64,000 bases of DNA, from positions 1,860,001 through 1,924,000 of the forward strand of contig NZ_CP011807.3 of the NCBI RefSeq assembly GCF_001029105.3, given 5' to 3'. Made by a program: the position numbers and the translations under genes. Positions 17,634 through 27,482 of the stretch are shown here, piece by piece; the first letter of the stretch is position 1, and each line of letters starts with the position of its first letter. The stretch comes from Pandoraea faecigallinarum (GTDB taxonomy: Bacteria; Pseudomonadota; Gammaproteobacteria; Burkholderiales; Burkholderiaceae). The notes under the pieces are model-generated. The model made no database searches and was not told where the DNA came from. It saw only the letters and a list, made by a program, of their open reading frames with translations.

Positions 17634-18320
17634 ATGTTCGCAAATTCACGCACGGTAGCCAGTGCTCAATCCGGTCCGCACGACAATCTCGCGGCGCTCG
17701 TGGGCCGTCATCGAGACGCCCCGTTTCGCAAGCCGCTGGCCGCCTATAGTGCCGCAGCGTTCGATGCGGCAATCGCCGCATGGCGCCAGGCTGGCGGCGC
17801 GCCCTTGATCCTCGACGCCGGGTGCGGTGTGGGCGAGAGCACGCTGCGGCTCGCCACGCAATTTCCCGATCATTTCGTCATCGGTATCGATCAGTCGCAG
17901 AGCCGCATCGTGCGCGGCAAGGACTGGTGGGACGATGTCTGGCCCGACAATTTCGTGTGGGTGCGCGCCGATCTCGTCGACTTCTGGCGGCAGCTTCACG
18001 ACGCAGGCATTCACCCGGCGCGTCACTACATTCTCTACCCGAACCCCTGGCCGAAGATCGGCCAGCTCGCGCGTCGATGGCACGCGCACGCCGTATTTCC
18101 AACGGTCGTCGCGCTCGGCGGTGTGCTGGAGTGCCGCAGCAACTGGGACGTCTACATCGACGAATTTGCGTTGGCCGTCGAGTGGCTGAGCGGTGTTCGC
18201 CCGCACGTCGAAGCGTGGACGCCGCAGGACGGCACCGCCCCCCTTACGCCATTCGAGCGCAAGTATCTGGCCTCGGGGCATGGACTGCATCGTTGTGTGG
18301 CGACGTTGCCGTCGCGCTGA
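17634..18320 (+). CDS. TrmB-like SAM-dependent methyltransferase
   Basis: The 228-residue protein has a Rossmann methyltransferase fold: LILDAGCGVGESTLRLA (motif I), IGIDQSQSRI (motif II), and YILYPNPWPKIGQLARRWH, the NPWP-containing motif of the tRNA (guanine-N7) methyltransferase family. Canonical TrmB has a DPWPK(K/R)xHxKRR stretch there; this protein has NPWPKIGQLARRW, so it is a divergent paralogue whose RNA substrate is uncertain. The ATG at 17634 is chosen because the fold begins shortly after it. Confidence 0.82.
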   Translation: MFANSRTVASAQSGPHDNLAALVGRHRDAPFRKPLAAYSAAAFDAAIAAWRQAGGAPLILDAGCGVGESTLRLATQFPDHFVIGIDQSQSRIVRGKDWWDDVWPDNFVWVRADLVDFWRQLHDAGIHPARHYILYPNPWPKIGQLARRWHAHAVFPTVVALGGVLECRSNWDVYIDEFALAVEWLSGVRPHVEAWTPQDGTAPLTPFERKYLASGHGLHRCVATLPSR

Positions 18321-18362
18321 TCCGGGACCCGCGCGCGCGAGCCCGGGTTGCGCATCACAAAT

Positions 18363-18399
18363 GAAATCGGCCGTGCAGGGTGAGTGCACGGCCGATTTC
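18363..18399. terminator. Strong hairpin between convergent genes
   Basis: A perfect 15-bp stem, GAAATCGGCCGTGCA with TGCACGGCCGATTTC, encloses a 7-base loop. It begins 43 bp after the TrmB-like gene and 73 bp before the end of the convergent DUF2863 gene. T-runs are short, with the A/T pairs inside the stem, so it probably works in both directions. Confidence 0.8.
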
Positions 18400-18471
18400 G
18401 TTCGAGGTGCGGCGGTTGCCGCGCGATGAGGCGACGAGGAGACGGGGGCGCAAGCGCGCAAACGTCTCCGG

Positions 18472-19650
18472 TTAGTGGAAGTGCGGGCGGCTCGGCTCGG
18501 CGTCTTCCGGCATTTCCGCGTGAACGACTTCGCCCACGGGATCGGGATAAAGCGGCACGCCGCAATCGTCGCAATATTCGGGGTCGAAGCGCCCGGGGTG
18601 CTTCCGGATGTCGTTCATGCCGCACGCCTTGAGCAGATCGGTGACTTCGTCGAGCGCGCCGCCTTCGACTTCGCCATTCTCACGGCCGTAAAGCGGCCAC
18701 ACCACGCCGTAGATCACCTCGTTGCTGCCGCGTCGTGTGAAGCCGATACGGTACTCGTCGATGTTCTGCTCGCCGAAGCCCGCGACAACGGCGCGCAGCT
18801 CCGGCGGGGTGAGCGAGAGCACGTCTTCGAGGTAGCGCAGCGCGGTGCGAATCGTGTGCGGACGAATGCGTTCGTCGGCTTCCCGGCAACTGGCGTAGTA
18901 AGCGTCGGGCAGCAGACATTCGATCTCGCAGCCCGGCAACAGGGCATTCAGATTCGGCCCGCCCTGCGCAGACCAGGCTTCCTGGCATTGCCCCCGCTCT
19001 GCGTGGCGCGGGCCGGCTTCCTGCCAGCGGAACATCGGTGCGCCCTTGGGCACGGTGACGGCCGCCAGCAGGAACCGTGGGTCGGCGAGGATCGGCGCCG
19101 TTTCCGGCAGGTCGCTGCCCGGTTGCTTCACTTCGGCGCCGCTCACGGCGGCCTGCACGAGTTGCTGCGTGACTTTCCAGGACTCGCAATGCGTGCGCGG
19201 GAGTTGATCGATGCTATACAGGTAGGGCGAGATCGCCACGCGTGCCGATTCGGCGAGCACATGCGCGTGAAGATGCGCGCGAACCGGCATGAGGGCGTCG
19301 GCCTTCACCGGCCCCGAAGGAATCGCGTAACGGGTCCACGCAAGAATGGGGATGGCGACGAGCAGACCGTCCCAGAGCTGATCGTCGGCCTCCGGCTCGG
19401 CCGATTCGCTTTGCGACTCGATGAGGTCGGCGAGCGCGCCATAGGCTTCGCTGTGGTTGGCCTGAAGGTGGTCGAGCGCGGCGTCGATGGCCGGCTGGTT
19501 GCCGTTGCGCAGCACACGTGTGAGCAGCGTATCGAGCTGGGCTTCCCAGAAGCGGTCTTCGATGCGGCTTCCGGAGGCGGCCAGCGCGAGCGCGTGGCCG
19601 ACCAGCTTTTCGGCGTCGGGAGTCAGTCGTTTGGCGGTGCGTGAGCGCAT
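18472..19650 (-). CDS. DUF2863 family conserved protein
   Basis: The 392-residue cytosolic protein is conserved in Burkholderiales and annotated as DUF2863 (recognised from the MRSRTAKRLTPDAEKLVGHAL opening, split by the SGSRIEDRFWE region). The C-terminus has a CDDCGVPLYPDP pair of Cys that could form half a zinc site, and an acidic end. I see no enzyme motif or membrane segment. It ends at the strong hairpin shared with the TrmB-like gene. Function is unknown. Confidence 0.85.
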   Translation of the reverse strand: MRSRTAKRLTPDAEKLVGHALALAASGSRIEDRFWEAQLDTLLTRVLRNGNQPAIDAALDHLQANHSEAYGALADLIESQSESAEPEADDQLWDGLLVAIPILAWTRYAIPSGPVKADALMPVRAHLHAHVLAESARVAISPYLYSIDQLPRTHCESWKVTQQLVQAAVSGAEVKQPGSDLPETAPILADPRFLLAAVTVPKGAPMFRWQEAGPRHAERGQCQEAWSAQGGPNLNALLPGCEIECLLPDAYYASCREADERIRPHTIRTALRYLEDVLSLTPPELRAVVAGFGEQNIDEYRIGFTRRGSNEVIYGVVWPLYGRENGEVEGGALDEVTDLLKACGMNDIRKHPGRFDPEYCDDCGVPLYPDPVGEVVHAEMPEDAEPSRPHFH

Positions 19651-19740
19651 AGTCGTGCAAAGCAGAAATACATGAACTCACGATTGTACGGCATGCGTGA
19701 ACGCGATAGACGGGACGCGTTCGCCAATCGCGCCGACGCC

Positions 19741-20367
19741 TCAGAAATCGAAGGCCAGGTTGGCGGGAGCGCAGAGCCGTGTGCCACGCGTGGCTGCCGT
19801 ACGGGCCCCTGGCACCGGAGGCAGCGCGGCGCCTTCGAGCGAGAGCAGCGTGAGCTTGCGCTCAAGGCCACCGGCGTAGCCCGTGAGGGTGCCGTCGGCG
19901 CCGATCACGCGGTGGCACGGCACGATGACCGATATCGGATTGCGCCCGTTAGCGGCGCCGACGGCCCGTGACTTGTTCGCGTCGCCCAGCGCGTGCGCGA
20001 GGTCGCCGTAGCTGCGGGTCTCACCGAAAGGAATGCGGCGGAGTGCGTCCCAGACGCTTTTCTGGAACGGGGTGCCCTCCGGTGCGAGATCCAGTTCGAA
20101 CAGGCGTCGGCCGTCATGGAAATACTCGTCGAGTTGCTGTTTCGTGGCATTGAGCACGGCAAGGCCGTCACCGTCGAGGCGCGTGTGTCCGTCCTCCGGG
20201 AAGTGCTTTTGACGCGAGAAATACACGCCGGTGAGGGCTTCGCCGTTCGCCACGAGCAGCATCTGGCCGAGCGGGCTCTCATAAAGCGTTTGGTAGCGAA
20301 CGCCAGGCGCGCTTGCCCGGGGGGAGGAAGGCGACGCAATAGATGCATCAGATGTCGTGCGGGTCAT
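19741..20367 (-). CDS. ogt: Methylated-DNA--protein-cysteine methyltransferase (Ogt)
   Basis: The 208-residue suicide repair protein removes O6-methylguanine from DNA. The acceptor is Cys151 in the invariant VIVPCHRVIG motif. The helix-turn-helix (FGETRSYGDLAHALG with the Arg finger region NKSRAVGAANGRNP) and GYAGGLERK complete the domain. An N-terminal Ser/Ala-rich stretch of about 20 residues precedes it. Its ATG overlaps the stop of the upstream AlkA-type gene by 4 bases (ATGA), so the two are translationally coupled. Confidence 0.95.
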   Translation of the reverse strand: MTRTTSDASIASPSSPRASAPGVRYQTLYESPLGQMLLVANGEALTGVYFSRQKHFPEDGHTRLDGDGLAVLNATKQQLDEYFHDGRRLFELDLAPEGTPFQKSVWDALRRIPFGETRSYGDLAHALGDANKSRAVGAANGRNPISVIVPCHRVIGADGTLTGYAGGLERKLTLLSLEGAALPPVPGARTAATRGTRLCAPANLAFDF

Positions 20368-21884
20368 GCGAAAACCTCCTGCAAAGTCTCGACCGGCTGA
20401 CCTGCCGGCCCTTGCGCTGCGGCGCGCCATATGTGCAGCGCGGCATAGGCTCGCCAGGGCGCCCATTGCGCTGCGCGTGCCGCGACGGCGCGTCCGTCGG
20501 CGGCACCGAGCGCCTGGCGCAGCACCAGATCGTCGACGGGCATCGCATCGGGCGAGCCAAGAGCGCGCATTGCGATGTACTGCGCCGTCCACGGGCCGAT
20601 GCCCTTGATGGCGAGCAGCGCGGCGATCGTCGCCTCCAGTGGTGCGAGCGGATCGAGCCGCAGCCTGCCGTCCACCATCGCCTGCGCGAGCCCGTGAATT
20701 GCGGCAATACGACTTCGAATGATACCGGCTTCGCCGAGCGAATCGGCGGGCGCGGCGAGCATTTGCGCCGCGCTCGGGAAGGTATGCGTGAGTCCGTGGA
20801 CCGGGGCCGGCAGGGGCGTTCCGAATCGCTGCGCCAGCCGTGCAAGCAGACGACGTGCGCCCTTGACCGTAATCTGCTGACCGACGACGGCACGCACGGC
20901 GATCTCGAAGCCGTCGACCGCGCCCGGCACGCGCAGGCCCGGCGTGGGCGATGCGAGCGTGCCCAGATGGGCGTCGATCACGTCCGGCCGTGCGCCGAGA
21001 TCGAACAGATGACGCAGTTTGCCGAGCACTTGCGGCACGCTGCCCGCCAGCGCCGGGGGCAGCGTCACCTGTAATGCGTGGCGATTTGGCAGCGGCGAGA
21101 CCCGGCACCAGCCAGCGACCGTCCGGCCGTCCTGGCGCTCGATGCTCAGCGTGCGGGTGTAGACGTCGCCTTCGCGCAGTTCGACGCCCTCGATGGCGCG
21201 CTCGCCCAGGAAGTCGAGCAGGGCGTGCCAGGCGAAGGGCGGGCGGTAGGCGAGCTGGAATACCAGATCGCCATCCGGAAGGGTTGCCATGCGTGCGGTG
21301 TGGGCGTTCAGACGCAGGCGTCCCGGCGCGAATCCGTATCGTGACTTGAATAGACCGTTGAAACGCCGGACACTGCCGAAGCCAGAGGCCAGCGCGACTT
21401 CCGTGACGGGCAGCGCGGTGTCCGTCAGCAAGCGTTTGGCGAGCAGCAATCGTTGCGTCTGTGCGTATTCGACGGGCGACACGCCGAATTCGTCGGCAAA
21501 AATGCGTCGCAGGTGACGCTCGGTGATGCCGATGCGGGCGGCCAGATCGGGCAACGCGGCGTGATTGAGAAAACCCTCGTCGATCATGGCGGCGGCGGCG
21601 TCGGCCAGTTCCCGCGACGCGTCGAATCGCGCGCTGCCGGGCGCGAGTTCCGGACGGCATTTCAGGCAAGGGCGGTAACCGGCCTTTTCCGCTGCGGCGG
21701 CGCTGCCGTAGAACGAGCAGTTCTCGAAGCGCGGCGTGCGCACATTGCAAACTGGACGGCAATAGATCCCGGTCGACGAGACACCGACGAAGAACCAGCC
21801 GTCGAAGCGCCGGTCGCGGGCGCAGACGGCCTTGTAGCAGACTTCCGGATCGAGCTTCATGGGCGTTGAGGCAGCAGAGAACAT
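20364..21884 (-). CDS. Ada-AlkA fusion: alkylation-sensing regulator and 3-methyladenine DNA glycosylase
   Basis: The 506-residue protein has three parts. (1) An Ada-type zinc domain with Cys42, Cys46, Cys73 and Cys76 (TGIYCRPVC, RPCLKC) includes the phosphotriester-methyl acceptor. (2) An AraC-type helix-turn-helix region spans about residues 88-185 (ALPDLAARIGITERHLRRIF). (3) An AlkA glycosylase ends with the helix-hairpin-helix AIKGIGPWTAQYIAMRA and the catalytic Asp452 (MPVDDLVLRQ). This is the fused Ada/AlkA arrangement common in actinobacteria and Burkholderiales. With Ogt it forms a self-contained adaptive response to alkylation damage, likely autoregulated through the methylated Ada domain. 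The start at 21884 is the first in-frame ATG; one eight codons later is possible. Confidence 0.94.
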   Translation of the reverse strand: MFSAASTPMKLDPEVCYKAVCARDRRFDGWFFVGVSSTGIYCRPVCNVRTPRFENCSFYGSAAAAEKAGYRPCLKCRPELAPGSARFDASRELADAAAAMIDEGFLNHAALPDLAARIGITERHLRRIFADEFGVSPVEYAQTQRLLLAKRLLTDTALPVTEVALASGFGSVRRFNGLFKSRYGFAPGRLRLNAHTARMATLPDGDLVFQLAYRPPFAWHALLDFLGERAIEGVELREGDVYTRTLSIERQDGRTVAGWCRVSPLPNRHALQVTLPPALAGSVPQVLGKLRHLFDLGARPDVIDAHLGTLASPTPGLRVPGAVDGFEIAVRAVVGQQITVKGARRLLARLAQRFGTPLPAPVHGLTHTFPSAAQMLAAPADSLGEAGIIRSRIAAIHGLAQAMVDGRLRLDPLAPLEATIAALLAIKGIGPWTAQYIAMRALGSPDAMPVDDLVLRQALGAADGRAVAARAAQWAPWRAYAALHIWRAAAQGPAGQPVETLQEVFA

Positions 21885-21971
21885 GGCTGCAACTCTACGC
21901 GCGCGCGGGCGCGACGGCTAGCCATTTTCGGACGTGACAAGGCGACCCAAAGCGCACTCCCCATCAACGAC

Positions 21972-21997
21972 AAAACCCGGCACGAGGGCCGGGTTTT
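21972..21997. terminator. Intrinsic terminator downstream of acnA
   Basis: AAAACCCGG and CCGGGTTTT form a 9-bp stem with an 8-base loop, 47 bp after the acnA stop on the minus strand. The T-tract forms one arm, as in many betaproteobacterial terminators. Confidence 0.85.
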
Positions 21998-22043
21998 GGT
22001 GCGTCGCGGGCGAGGAGAAATCCGTCACCCGCGTGCGCCGAAC

Positions 22044-24752
22044 TTACGCCGCCGCGAGCAGCTGACGCAGCACGAACGGCAGAATGCCGCCGTGCTTGTA
22101 GTAGTCCACTTCGATCGGCGTATCGATACGCAGCAGGACTTGCACCTTCTGCGTCTCGCCGTTCTTGCGATGGATGACCAGCGTGACGTCCTGTTGCGGT
22201 TTGATGTCCGCCGTCAGACCCTCGATGTCGTAGGTTTCCTCGCCGGTGATGCCGAGCGATTCCACGCTGTCCGATCCCTTGAATTGCAGCGGCAGCACGC
22301 CCATGCCGACCAGGTTCGAGCGGTGGATGCGCTCGAACGACCGGGTGATGACCGCCTTCACGCCCAGCAACTGCGTGCCCTTGGCCGCCCAGTCGCGTGA
22401 CGAACCGGTGCCGTACTCTTCGCCACCGAACACCACCGTCGGGGTGTTCTCGCCCATGTACTTCATGGCGGCGTCGTAGATCGAGAGCTGTTCGCCGCTC
22501 GGTTGATGAATCGTCACGCCGCCTTCCACGCGCGAGCCGTCCGCCTTTGGCGGGATCATCAGGTTCTTGATGCGAACGTTCGCGAACGTGCCGCGCATCA
22601 TGACTTCGTGATTGCCGCGACGCGAGCCGTAGCTGTTGAAGTCGGCCTTGAGCACGCCATTCTCGAGCAGCCACTTGCCTGCCGGCGAGGTTTCCTTGAT
22701 CGAGCCTGCCGGGCTGATGTGGTCGGTCGTGACCGAGTCGCCGAACACGCCCAGTGCGCGAGCACCGTGAATCGGCTTGATGTCGGCGTTCGGCTCCATC
22801 GTGAAGCCTTCGAAGAACGGCGGCTCGGCAATGTAAGTCGACGCCGGCCAATCGTAGACCTGGCCCTTCGAACCCTTGACCTTGGCCCACAGCGGGCTCG
22901 GCTCCTTGACGGAATCGTAGTTGGCCTTGAACACCTTGGCGTTCATCGCGTACTTCATCAGCTTGTGAATCTCTTCGCTGGTCGGCCAGATGTCGCCCAG
23001 GAAAATTTCGCGGCCGCCACGGCCCTTGCCGACCGGCTCGGTCATCAGGTCGCGCGTGACGTTGCCGGCGATGGCGTAGGCCACGACCAGCGGGGGAGAT
23101 GCGAGGAAGTTGGCGCGGATGTTCGGGTGAATGCGCGCCTCGAAGTTGCGGTTGCCCGAGAGCACGGCGGCCGCCACCATGTCGTTCTTCGTGATCGTCT
23201 CGTTCAGTTCGGCCGTCAGATCGCCGGCGTTGCCGATACAGGTCGTGCAGCCATAAGCCGTCACGCCGAAGCCGAGTTTCTCGAGGTACGGCAGCAGGCC
23301 CGCCGCTTCCAGATACTCAGTCACCACGCGGCTTCCCGGGGCGAGCGAGGTCTTGATGTGCGGAGCCACCGTCAGGCCGGCTTCCACGGCCTTCTTCGCG
23401 AGCAGGCCGGCGGCGAGCAACACGCTCGGATTCGACGTGTTCGTGCACGATGTGATGGCCGCGATCAGGACATCGCCGTTGTTCACGTCGATGCCGCTAG
23501 CCGTCTTGTACGTCGTCTCGAGTTGTTCCTTGGTGAGGTTGAAACCGTTCTCCGACACGGGCTTGGTGAACAGGTCCTTGAACGTCGCCTTCACGTTGCC
23601 GATTTCGATACGGTCCTGCGGACGCTTCGGACCGGCCAGCGACGGCGCGACCGTACCCAGATCCAGCGTGAGGGTCTTCGTGTAATCGATGCTGTTCGTC
23701 TTCGGCACGCCGAACAGGTTCTGGGCCTTGAAGTACGCTTCGAATGCGTCGATTTCCGCCTTCGTACGGCCCGTGCCTTCGAAGTAGTCGATCGTCTTCT
23801 CGTCGACCGGGAAGAAGCCCATTGTGGCGCCGTATTCCGGCGCCATGTTGGCGATCGTGGCGCGATCCGGCAGCGCCAGGCTCGACGTGCCTTCGCCGAA
23901 GAATTCGACGAACTTGCCGACGACCTTCTCGCGACGCAGCATTTCGGTGATCGTGAGCACCAGGTCGGTGGCGGTCACGCCTTCACGCAGACGGCCCGTG
24001 AGTTCCACGCCGACGACGTCAGGCGTCAGGAAGTACACCGGCTGGCCGAGCATGCCGGCTTCGGCTTCGATGCCGCCCACGCCCCAGCCCACCACGCCGA
24101 TACCGTTGATCATGGTCGTGTGGCTGTCCGTGCCCACGAGCGTGTCCGGGTAGTACACGTCGTCCTTCTTGTGCACGCCGCGCGCGAGATATTCCAGGTT
24201 CACCTGGTGGACGATGCCATAGCCCGGCTGCACGACGCCGAACGTGTCGAACGCCTGCATCCCCCACTTCATGAACTGATAGCGCTCGTTATTGCGCTGG
24301 AATTCCAGTTTCATGTTCAGGTCGAGCGCCTTCTTTTCGCGGAAGTGATCGATCGTGACCGAGTGGTCGACAACCAGATCCACCGGCACCAGCGGCTCGA
24401 TACGCTTCGGGTTCGTGCCCTGGCGCTCTGCGACATTACGCATTGCGGCCAGGTCGGCAAGCAGCGGCACACCGGTGAAGTCTTGCAGCACGACCCGCGC
24501 GACGACGAACGGAATCTCGTCGGTACGCTCGGCATGCGGTTGCCAGTTGGCCAGTTGCTTGACGTGCTCTTCGGTCACCTTCTTGCCGTCGCAGTTACGC
24601 AGCACGGACTCGAGAACGATGCGAATCGACACCGGCAGGCGCTCGACGTTGACACCCAGGGCTTTGCCCAATTGGGGCAGCGAATAGAACTTGCCTTTCT
24701 TGTTACCGCCGAGCTTGAACTCTTTCAGCGTTTTGTGGAGGTTGTGGGCCAT
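22044..24752 (-). CDS. acnA: Aconitate hydratase A
   Basis: The 902-residue enzyme isomerises citrate and isocitrate with a [4Fe-4S] cluster. The cluster ligands lie in [12 protein letters not shown] and in [35 protein letters not shown], split by other conserved blocks, and the swivel-domain [16 protein letters not shown] are diagnostic for AcnA/IRP-type aconitase. The length is normal. The ATG at 24752 (MAHNLHKTL) fits the family N-terminus; a start 10 codons earlier is less likely. It is monocistronic, followed by a terminator. Confidence 0.97.
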   Translation of the reverse strand: MAHNLHKTLKEFKLGGNKKGKFYSLPQLGKALGVNVERLPVSIRIVLESVLRNCDGKKVTEEHVKQLANWQPHAERTDEIPFVVARVVLQDFTGVPLLADLAAMRNVAERQGTNPKRIEPLVPVDLVVDHSVTIDHFREKKALDLNMKLEFQRNNERYQFMKWGMQAFDTFGVVQPGYGIVHQVNLEYLARGVHKKDDVYYPDTLVGTDSHTTMINGIGVVGWGVGGIEAEAGMLGQPVYFLTPDVVGVELTGRLREGVTATDLVLTITEMLRREKVVGKFVEFFGEGTSSLALPDRATIANMAPEYGATMGFFPVDEKTIDYFEGTGRTKAEIDAFEAYFKAQNLFGVPKTNSIDYTKTLTLDLGTVAPSLAGPKRPQDRIEIGNVKATFKDLFTKPVSENGFNLTKEQLETTYKTASGIDVNNGDVLIAAITSCTNTSNPSVLLAAGLLAKKAVEAGLTVAPHIKTSLAPGSRVVTEYLEAAGLLPYLEKLGFGVTAYGCTTCIGNAGDLTAELNETITKNDMVAAAVLSGNRNFEARIHPNIRANFLASPPLVVAYAIAGNVTRDLMTEPVGKGRGGREIFLGDIWPTSEEIHKLMKYAMNAKVFKANYDSVKEPSPLWAKVKGSKGQVYDWPASTYIAEPPFFEGFTMEPNADIKPIHGARALGVFGDSVTTDHISPAGSIKETSPAGKWLLENGVLKADFNSYGSRRGNHEVMMRGTFANVRIKNLMIPPKADGSRVEGGVTIHQPSGEQLSIYDAAMKYMGENTPTVVFGGEEYGTGSSRDWAAKGTQLLGVKAVITRSFERIHRSNLVGMGVLPLQFKGSDSVESLGITGEETYDIEGLTADIKPQQDVTLVIHRKNGETQKVQVLLRIDTPIEVDYYKHGGILPFVLRQLLAAA

Positions 24753-24959
24753 GATCTTTCCTTGAGTGATACAGAAAAACAAAGCAGTGGTGAAGCAATG
24801 GGTGGGGGCGGCATTGCGCGAGCACCCTCATGAGCGCCCGCTGCGATGCCTGTGCGTCGATCTTCCGGCGCACCGGATACTACGATCCTTCAGAAGCTAC
24901 AGCAGGAAAGCGGCTGGCGCATTACGGGAACCGAATCGGTGTCGAGACCGGGCACGCGC

Positions 24960-25448
24960 TCAGTTCGTCACCTTGATCAGTTCGTTCGATTGCGTCGGCG
25001 CGAGCTTGTTTTGATCTGCCATCGCCTGCGTCATGCATTCGTCAGCCAGACGGCTGCCGCCATCGCGGTGGGTGAAGAGCATTGCCTTGGCCGGAATCAC
25101 GACCAGGTCCATGCCGCTCGCGGCGTCATAGAAACGGTCTGCGCCCGTCGTCGTCTGCTGACGCGGAAGGCGGTAATTGCGGCCTTCCCAGAACATCGTC
25201 AGGATCTGGTCGCGCTTCATGTCACCCTTGATGTACAACTTATTGTTCTCCTTGCAGCTCCAGAGTTCCGAGCCTTCGTCCGGTTGCGCCGGAGCAGCGG
25301 CAACGGCGGCCTTCTTCTTGGCCGGTGCCTTCTTCTTCGGGGCTGCCTTCTTGGTCGTGGTCTTGCTTGCCGGTTCGGCGGCAAATGCCGTCGGCAGGAC
25401 GGCAACAGAACACAGGGCAACCAGCGCAGTCAGGCAAAGCTTCTTCAT
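24960..25448 (-). CDS. Exported MliC-like protein with Lys/Ala-rich linker
   Basis: The 162-residue protein has a signal peptide (about residues 1-23, ending PTAFA-A). A Lys/Ala/Pro-rich linker (about 25-55) follows. The C-terminal domain has LWSCKENNKLYIKGD, LTMFWEGRNYRLPRQQTTTGADRFYD and a distal DECM. Paired Cys, the YRL segment and the TGA-RFYD turn recall MliC-type inhibitors of C-type lysozyme. The assignment is moderate; no lipobox is present, so it would be periplasmic rather than membrane-anchored. It stands alone between acnA and mdh. Confidence 0.75.
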   Translation of the reverse strand: MKKLCLTALVALCSVAVLPTAFAAEPASKTTTKKAAPKKKAPAKKKAAVAAAPAQPDEGSELWSCKENNKLYIKGDMKRDQILTMFWEGRNYRLPRQQTTTGADRFYDAASGMDLVVIPAKAMLFTHRDGGSRLADECMTQAMADQNKLAPTQSNELIKVTN

Positions 25449-26152
25449 GGTGGGTCTCTCCAGAGGGTATTAACCGACATTCCGTAAAAGCGCAGATTAT
25501 CGTACGAAGTCTGCGTCGTTCGACGTCACCACACAAATTTTTTCAATTCCTTTCACGCAAGCGCGACGAGCGGCGGCGGCGGGAGCCGGCGACGCTATCG
25601 TTGGTGTTGCGGTGCGGAATTCGGCACTTCGCCGGACTGGACGGCGCTTCGCGAGCGATGCGTGCAGCCAGGCGTGCATCGTAAAAGGCGGGAAGCGTCG
25701 TGGGCGGAATGCTTGGCGAAACGGGCGTGAAACGAGCGCGAAATGAGCGCAAAATGAACGCGGTGCGGCGCGCATGGGGGCGTGCGGGATCGGGCGCGGT
25801 ACGCTTGTCGCGGGCACTGCGCCATCGCCGGTCACCCGGCGCGGGGCATGGCTTGCGGCAATCGGACGCTGCATTCGCTTGGCCAAGAAATCGCTCGATG
25901 AGGCGTGAGGGAGTGGCGGGAGCATAACGCACAGGCCGGTGAGCTTGCTGGCCGGTTGCGGCGCGTTGTCACTCCGAATTCAAGGAACGTTCGGGTACTG
26001 CCTGCTGCGCGATGATACGAGACGATACGGAGTGATGCTGCGTGGTGCGGGAGTTGCGCCGGCACTGGGGGTAGCCGCCGGCGCAGTCCCGGCCCGTTGC
26101 GGCGCTTTTGGCGTCGCGCGGGGCCGGCTTCCCGGGGAAGTTCCGGGAAGAA
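25449..26152. other. 704-bp intergenic region without a supported gene
   Basis: This lies between the MliC-like gene (divergent side) and the 3' end of mdh. Open frames on the minus strand (for example 25543-25932) are Arg/Ser/Pro-rich with no recognisable domain and no ribosome binding site. Three 11-bp degenerate repeats are at 25725-25757. No RNA gene was recognised. Confidence 0.55.
25725..25757. repeat. Three degenerate 11-bp tandem units
   Basis: GCGTGAAACGA, GCGCGAAATGA and GCGCAAAATGA are consecutive. Each differs from its neighbour by one or two bases, the same style as the 12-bp runs elsewhere in the window. Confidence 0.75.
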
Positions 26153-27136
26153 TCAGCCCAGCAGATGTGCCACGCCGGCGCGCTCTTCTTCAAGCTCTTT
26201 CAGCGTGAAGTCCATCTTTTCACGCGAGTAGGCGTCGATTTCGAGGCCTTCCACGCGCTTGTACTTGCCGTTTTCGCAGATCACCGGCACGCCGTAGATC
26301 ACATCTTGCGGAATGCCGTACGAGCCATCCGACGGAATACCCATCGTGACCCACTTGCCGTTCGAGCCCAGCACCCAGTCGTGGATGTGGTCGATGGCGG
26401 CGTTGGCGGCCGAGGCGGCCGACGACAGACCGCGGGCTTCGATAATGGCGGCGCCGCGCTTGCCGACGGTCGGCAGGAACACGTCGTTGTTCCACACGTC
26501 GTCGTTGATCATGGCCTTGACGCTCTGGCCGTCGATCGTGGCGAAGCGGTAGTCGGCGTACATCGTCGGCGAGTGGTTGCCCCACACGGCCAGCTTTTCG
26601 ATGCTGGCGACCGGCTTGCCGGTCTTGGCGGCGATTTGCGACAGGGCACGGTTGTGGTCCAGGCGCAGCATCGCGGTGAAGTTTTCCTTCGGCAGGTTCG
26701 GTGCCGACTTCATGGCGATGTAGGCATTGGTGTTGGCCGGGTTGCCGACCACCAGCACCTTGACGTTGCGGCTGGCGACTTCGTCCAGGGCCTTGCCCTG
26801 CACCGTGAAGATCGCGCCGTTGGCTTCGAGCAGATCCTTGCGCTCCATGCCCTTCGAACGCGGACGGGCGCCAACCAGCAGGGCGACGTCGGCATCCTTG
26901 AATGCGACCTTCGGATCGTCGGTCACGACCACGCCTTGCAGCAGCGGGAACGCGCAGTCTTCGAGCTCCATCACAACGCCCTTGACGGCGGCTTGAGCTT
27001 GCGGGAGGTCGAGCAGTTGCAGGATGACGGGCTGATCCTTGCCGAGCATGTCGCCATTGGCGATACGGAACAGCAGGGAGTAGCCGATTTGGCCAGCGGC
27101 GCCGGTGACGGCGACACGCATTGCGGGTTTTGCCAT
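26153..27136 (-). CDS. mdh: Malate dehydrogenase
   Basis: The 327-residue NAD-dependent enzyme oxidises malate to oxaloacetate. The Rossmann motif is [19 protein letters not shown] (about residues 7-25). The substrate loop Arg pair is in [16 protein letters not shown], and the catalytic His in [24 protein letters not shown] and the cytosolic-type NGK/DIY segments place it with the MDH-2 group of Burkholderiales. The start at 27136 ([10 protein letters not shown]) fits the family; upstream in-frame codons do not. It is divergent from gntR across a spacer with two palindromes. Confidence 0.97.
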   Translation of the reverse strand: MAKPAMRVAVTGAAGQIGYSLLFRIANGDMLGKDQPVILQLLDLPQAQAAVKGVVMELEDCAFPLLQGVVVTDDPKVAFKDADVALLVGARPRSKGMERKDLLEANGAIFTVQGKALDEVASRNVKVLVVGNPANTNAYIAMKSAPNLPKENFTAMLRLDHNRALSQIAAKTGKPVASIEKLAVWGNHSPTMYADYRFATIDGQSVKAMINDDVWNNDVFLPTVGKRGAAIIEARGLSSAASAANAAIDHIHDWVLGSNGKWVTMGIPSDGSYGIPQDVIYGVPVICENGKYKRVEGLEIDAYSREKMDFTLKELEEERAGVAHLLG

Positions 27137-27318
27137 GAGAATCTCTCCAGACGTGTACAAATTCCTGCGAAGCTCAGGATAGGCTCGCCGTCCGGGTGGC
27201 AACTCTTGCCAGGCTGACAGCGCCGCGTCACATGAAGCTTCTAAAATTCCTTGACCTACGGAAGCTTGCGGGCTGTGCGGGGTGTGCTGCCGTCGACGTG
27301 TGAAGCACCGGACGCTCT

Positions 27319-27332
27319 TATCTTATAAGATA
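27319..27332. promoter_or_regulatory. Palindromic operator 1 (likely GntR site)
   Basis: TATCTTATAAGATA is a perfect 14-bp palindrome, 183 bp upstream of the mdh start and 151 bp upstream of gntR. It shares the TCTTAT/ATAAGA half-site with operator 2. Confidence 0.75.
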
Positions 27333-27402
27333 GCCGTGCTGCGGCCGCAGGCCCCTGTTAGCCCGCGCCAGTGTAGGAGTCGCCACAACGAATGTCAACT
27401 CT

Positions 27403-27430
27403 ATCTTATGTCTTATATAAGACATAGGAT
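27403..27430. promoter_or_regulatory. Palindromic operator 2 (likely GntR site)
   Basis: The core TATGTCTTATATAAGACATA (27407-27426) is a perfect 20-bp palindrome. It extends to 28 bp with one mismatched pair. It ends 53 bp before the gntR start codon, a position suited to autorepression. Confidence 0.82.
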
Positions 27431-27482
27431 TATTGCTGTTATTCGATGGACGAAGGTCTTGATTTGTGGTCAAATCCCCGCC

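Larger units (their letters stand above)
27137..27482. other. mdh/gntR divergent regulatory region
   Basis: The 346-bp spacer carries promoters for both genes. It holds two AT-rich palindromes sharing TCTTAT...ATAAGA, listed separately, in otherwise GC-rich DNA. No gene is supported here. Confidence 0.7.

Noticed and set aside
22503..24833. 776-residue open frame antisense to acnA
   Set aside because: Same reasoning: acnA is unambiguous and the antisense product has no recognisable domain.
25543..25932. Possible small gene in the MliC-like/mdh spacer
   Set aside because: No ribosome binding site, no domain, strongly biased Arg/Ser/Pro composition, and part of it is a degenerate repeat.
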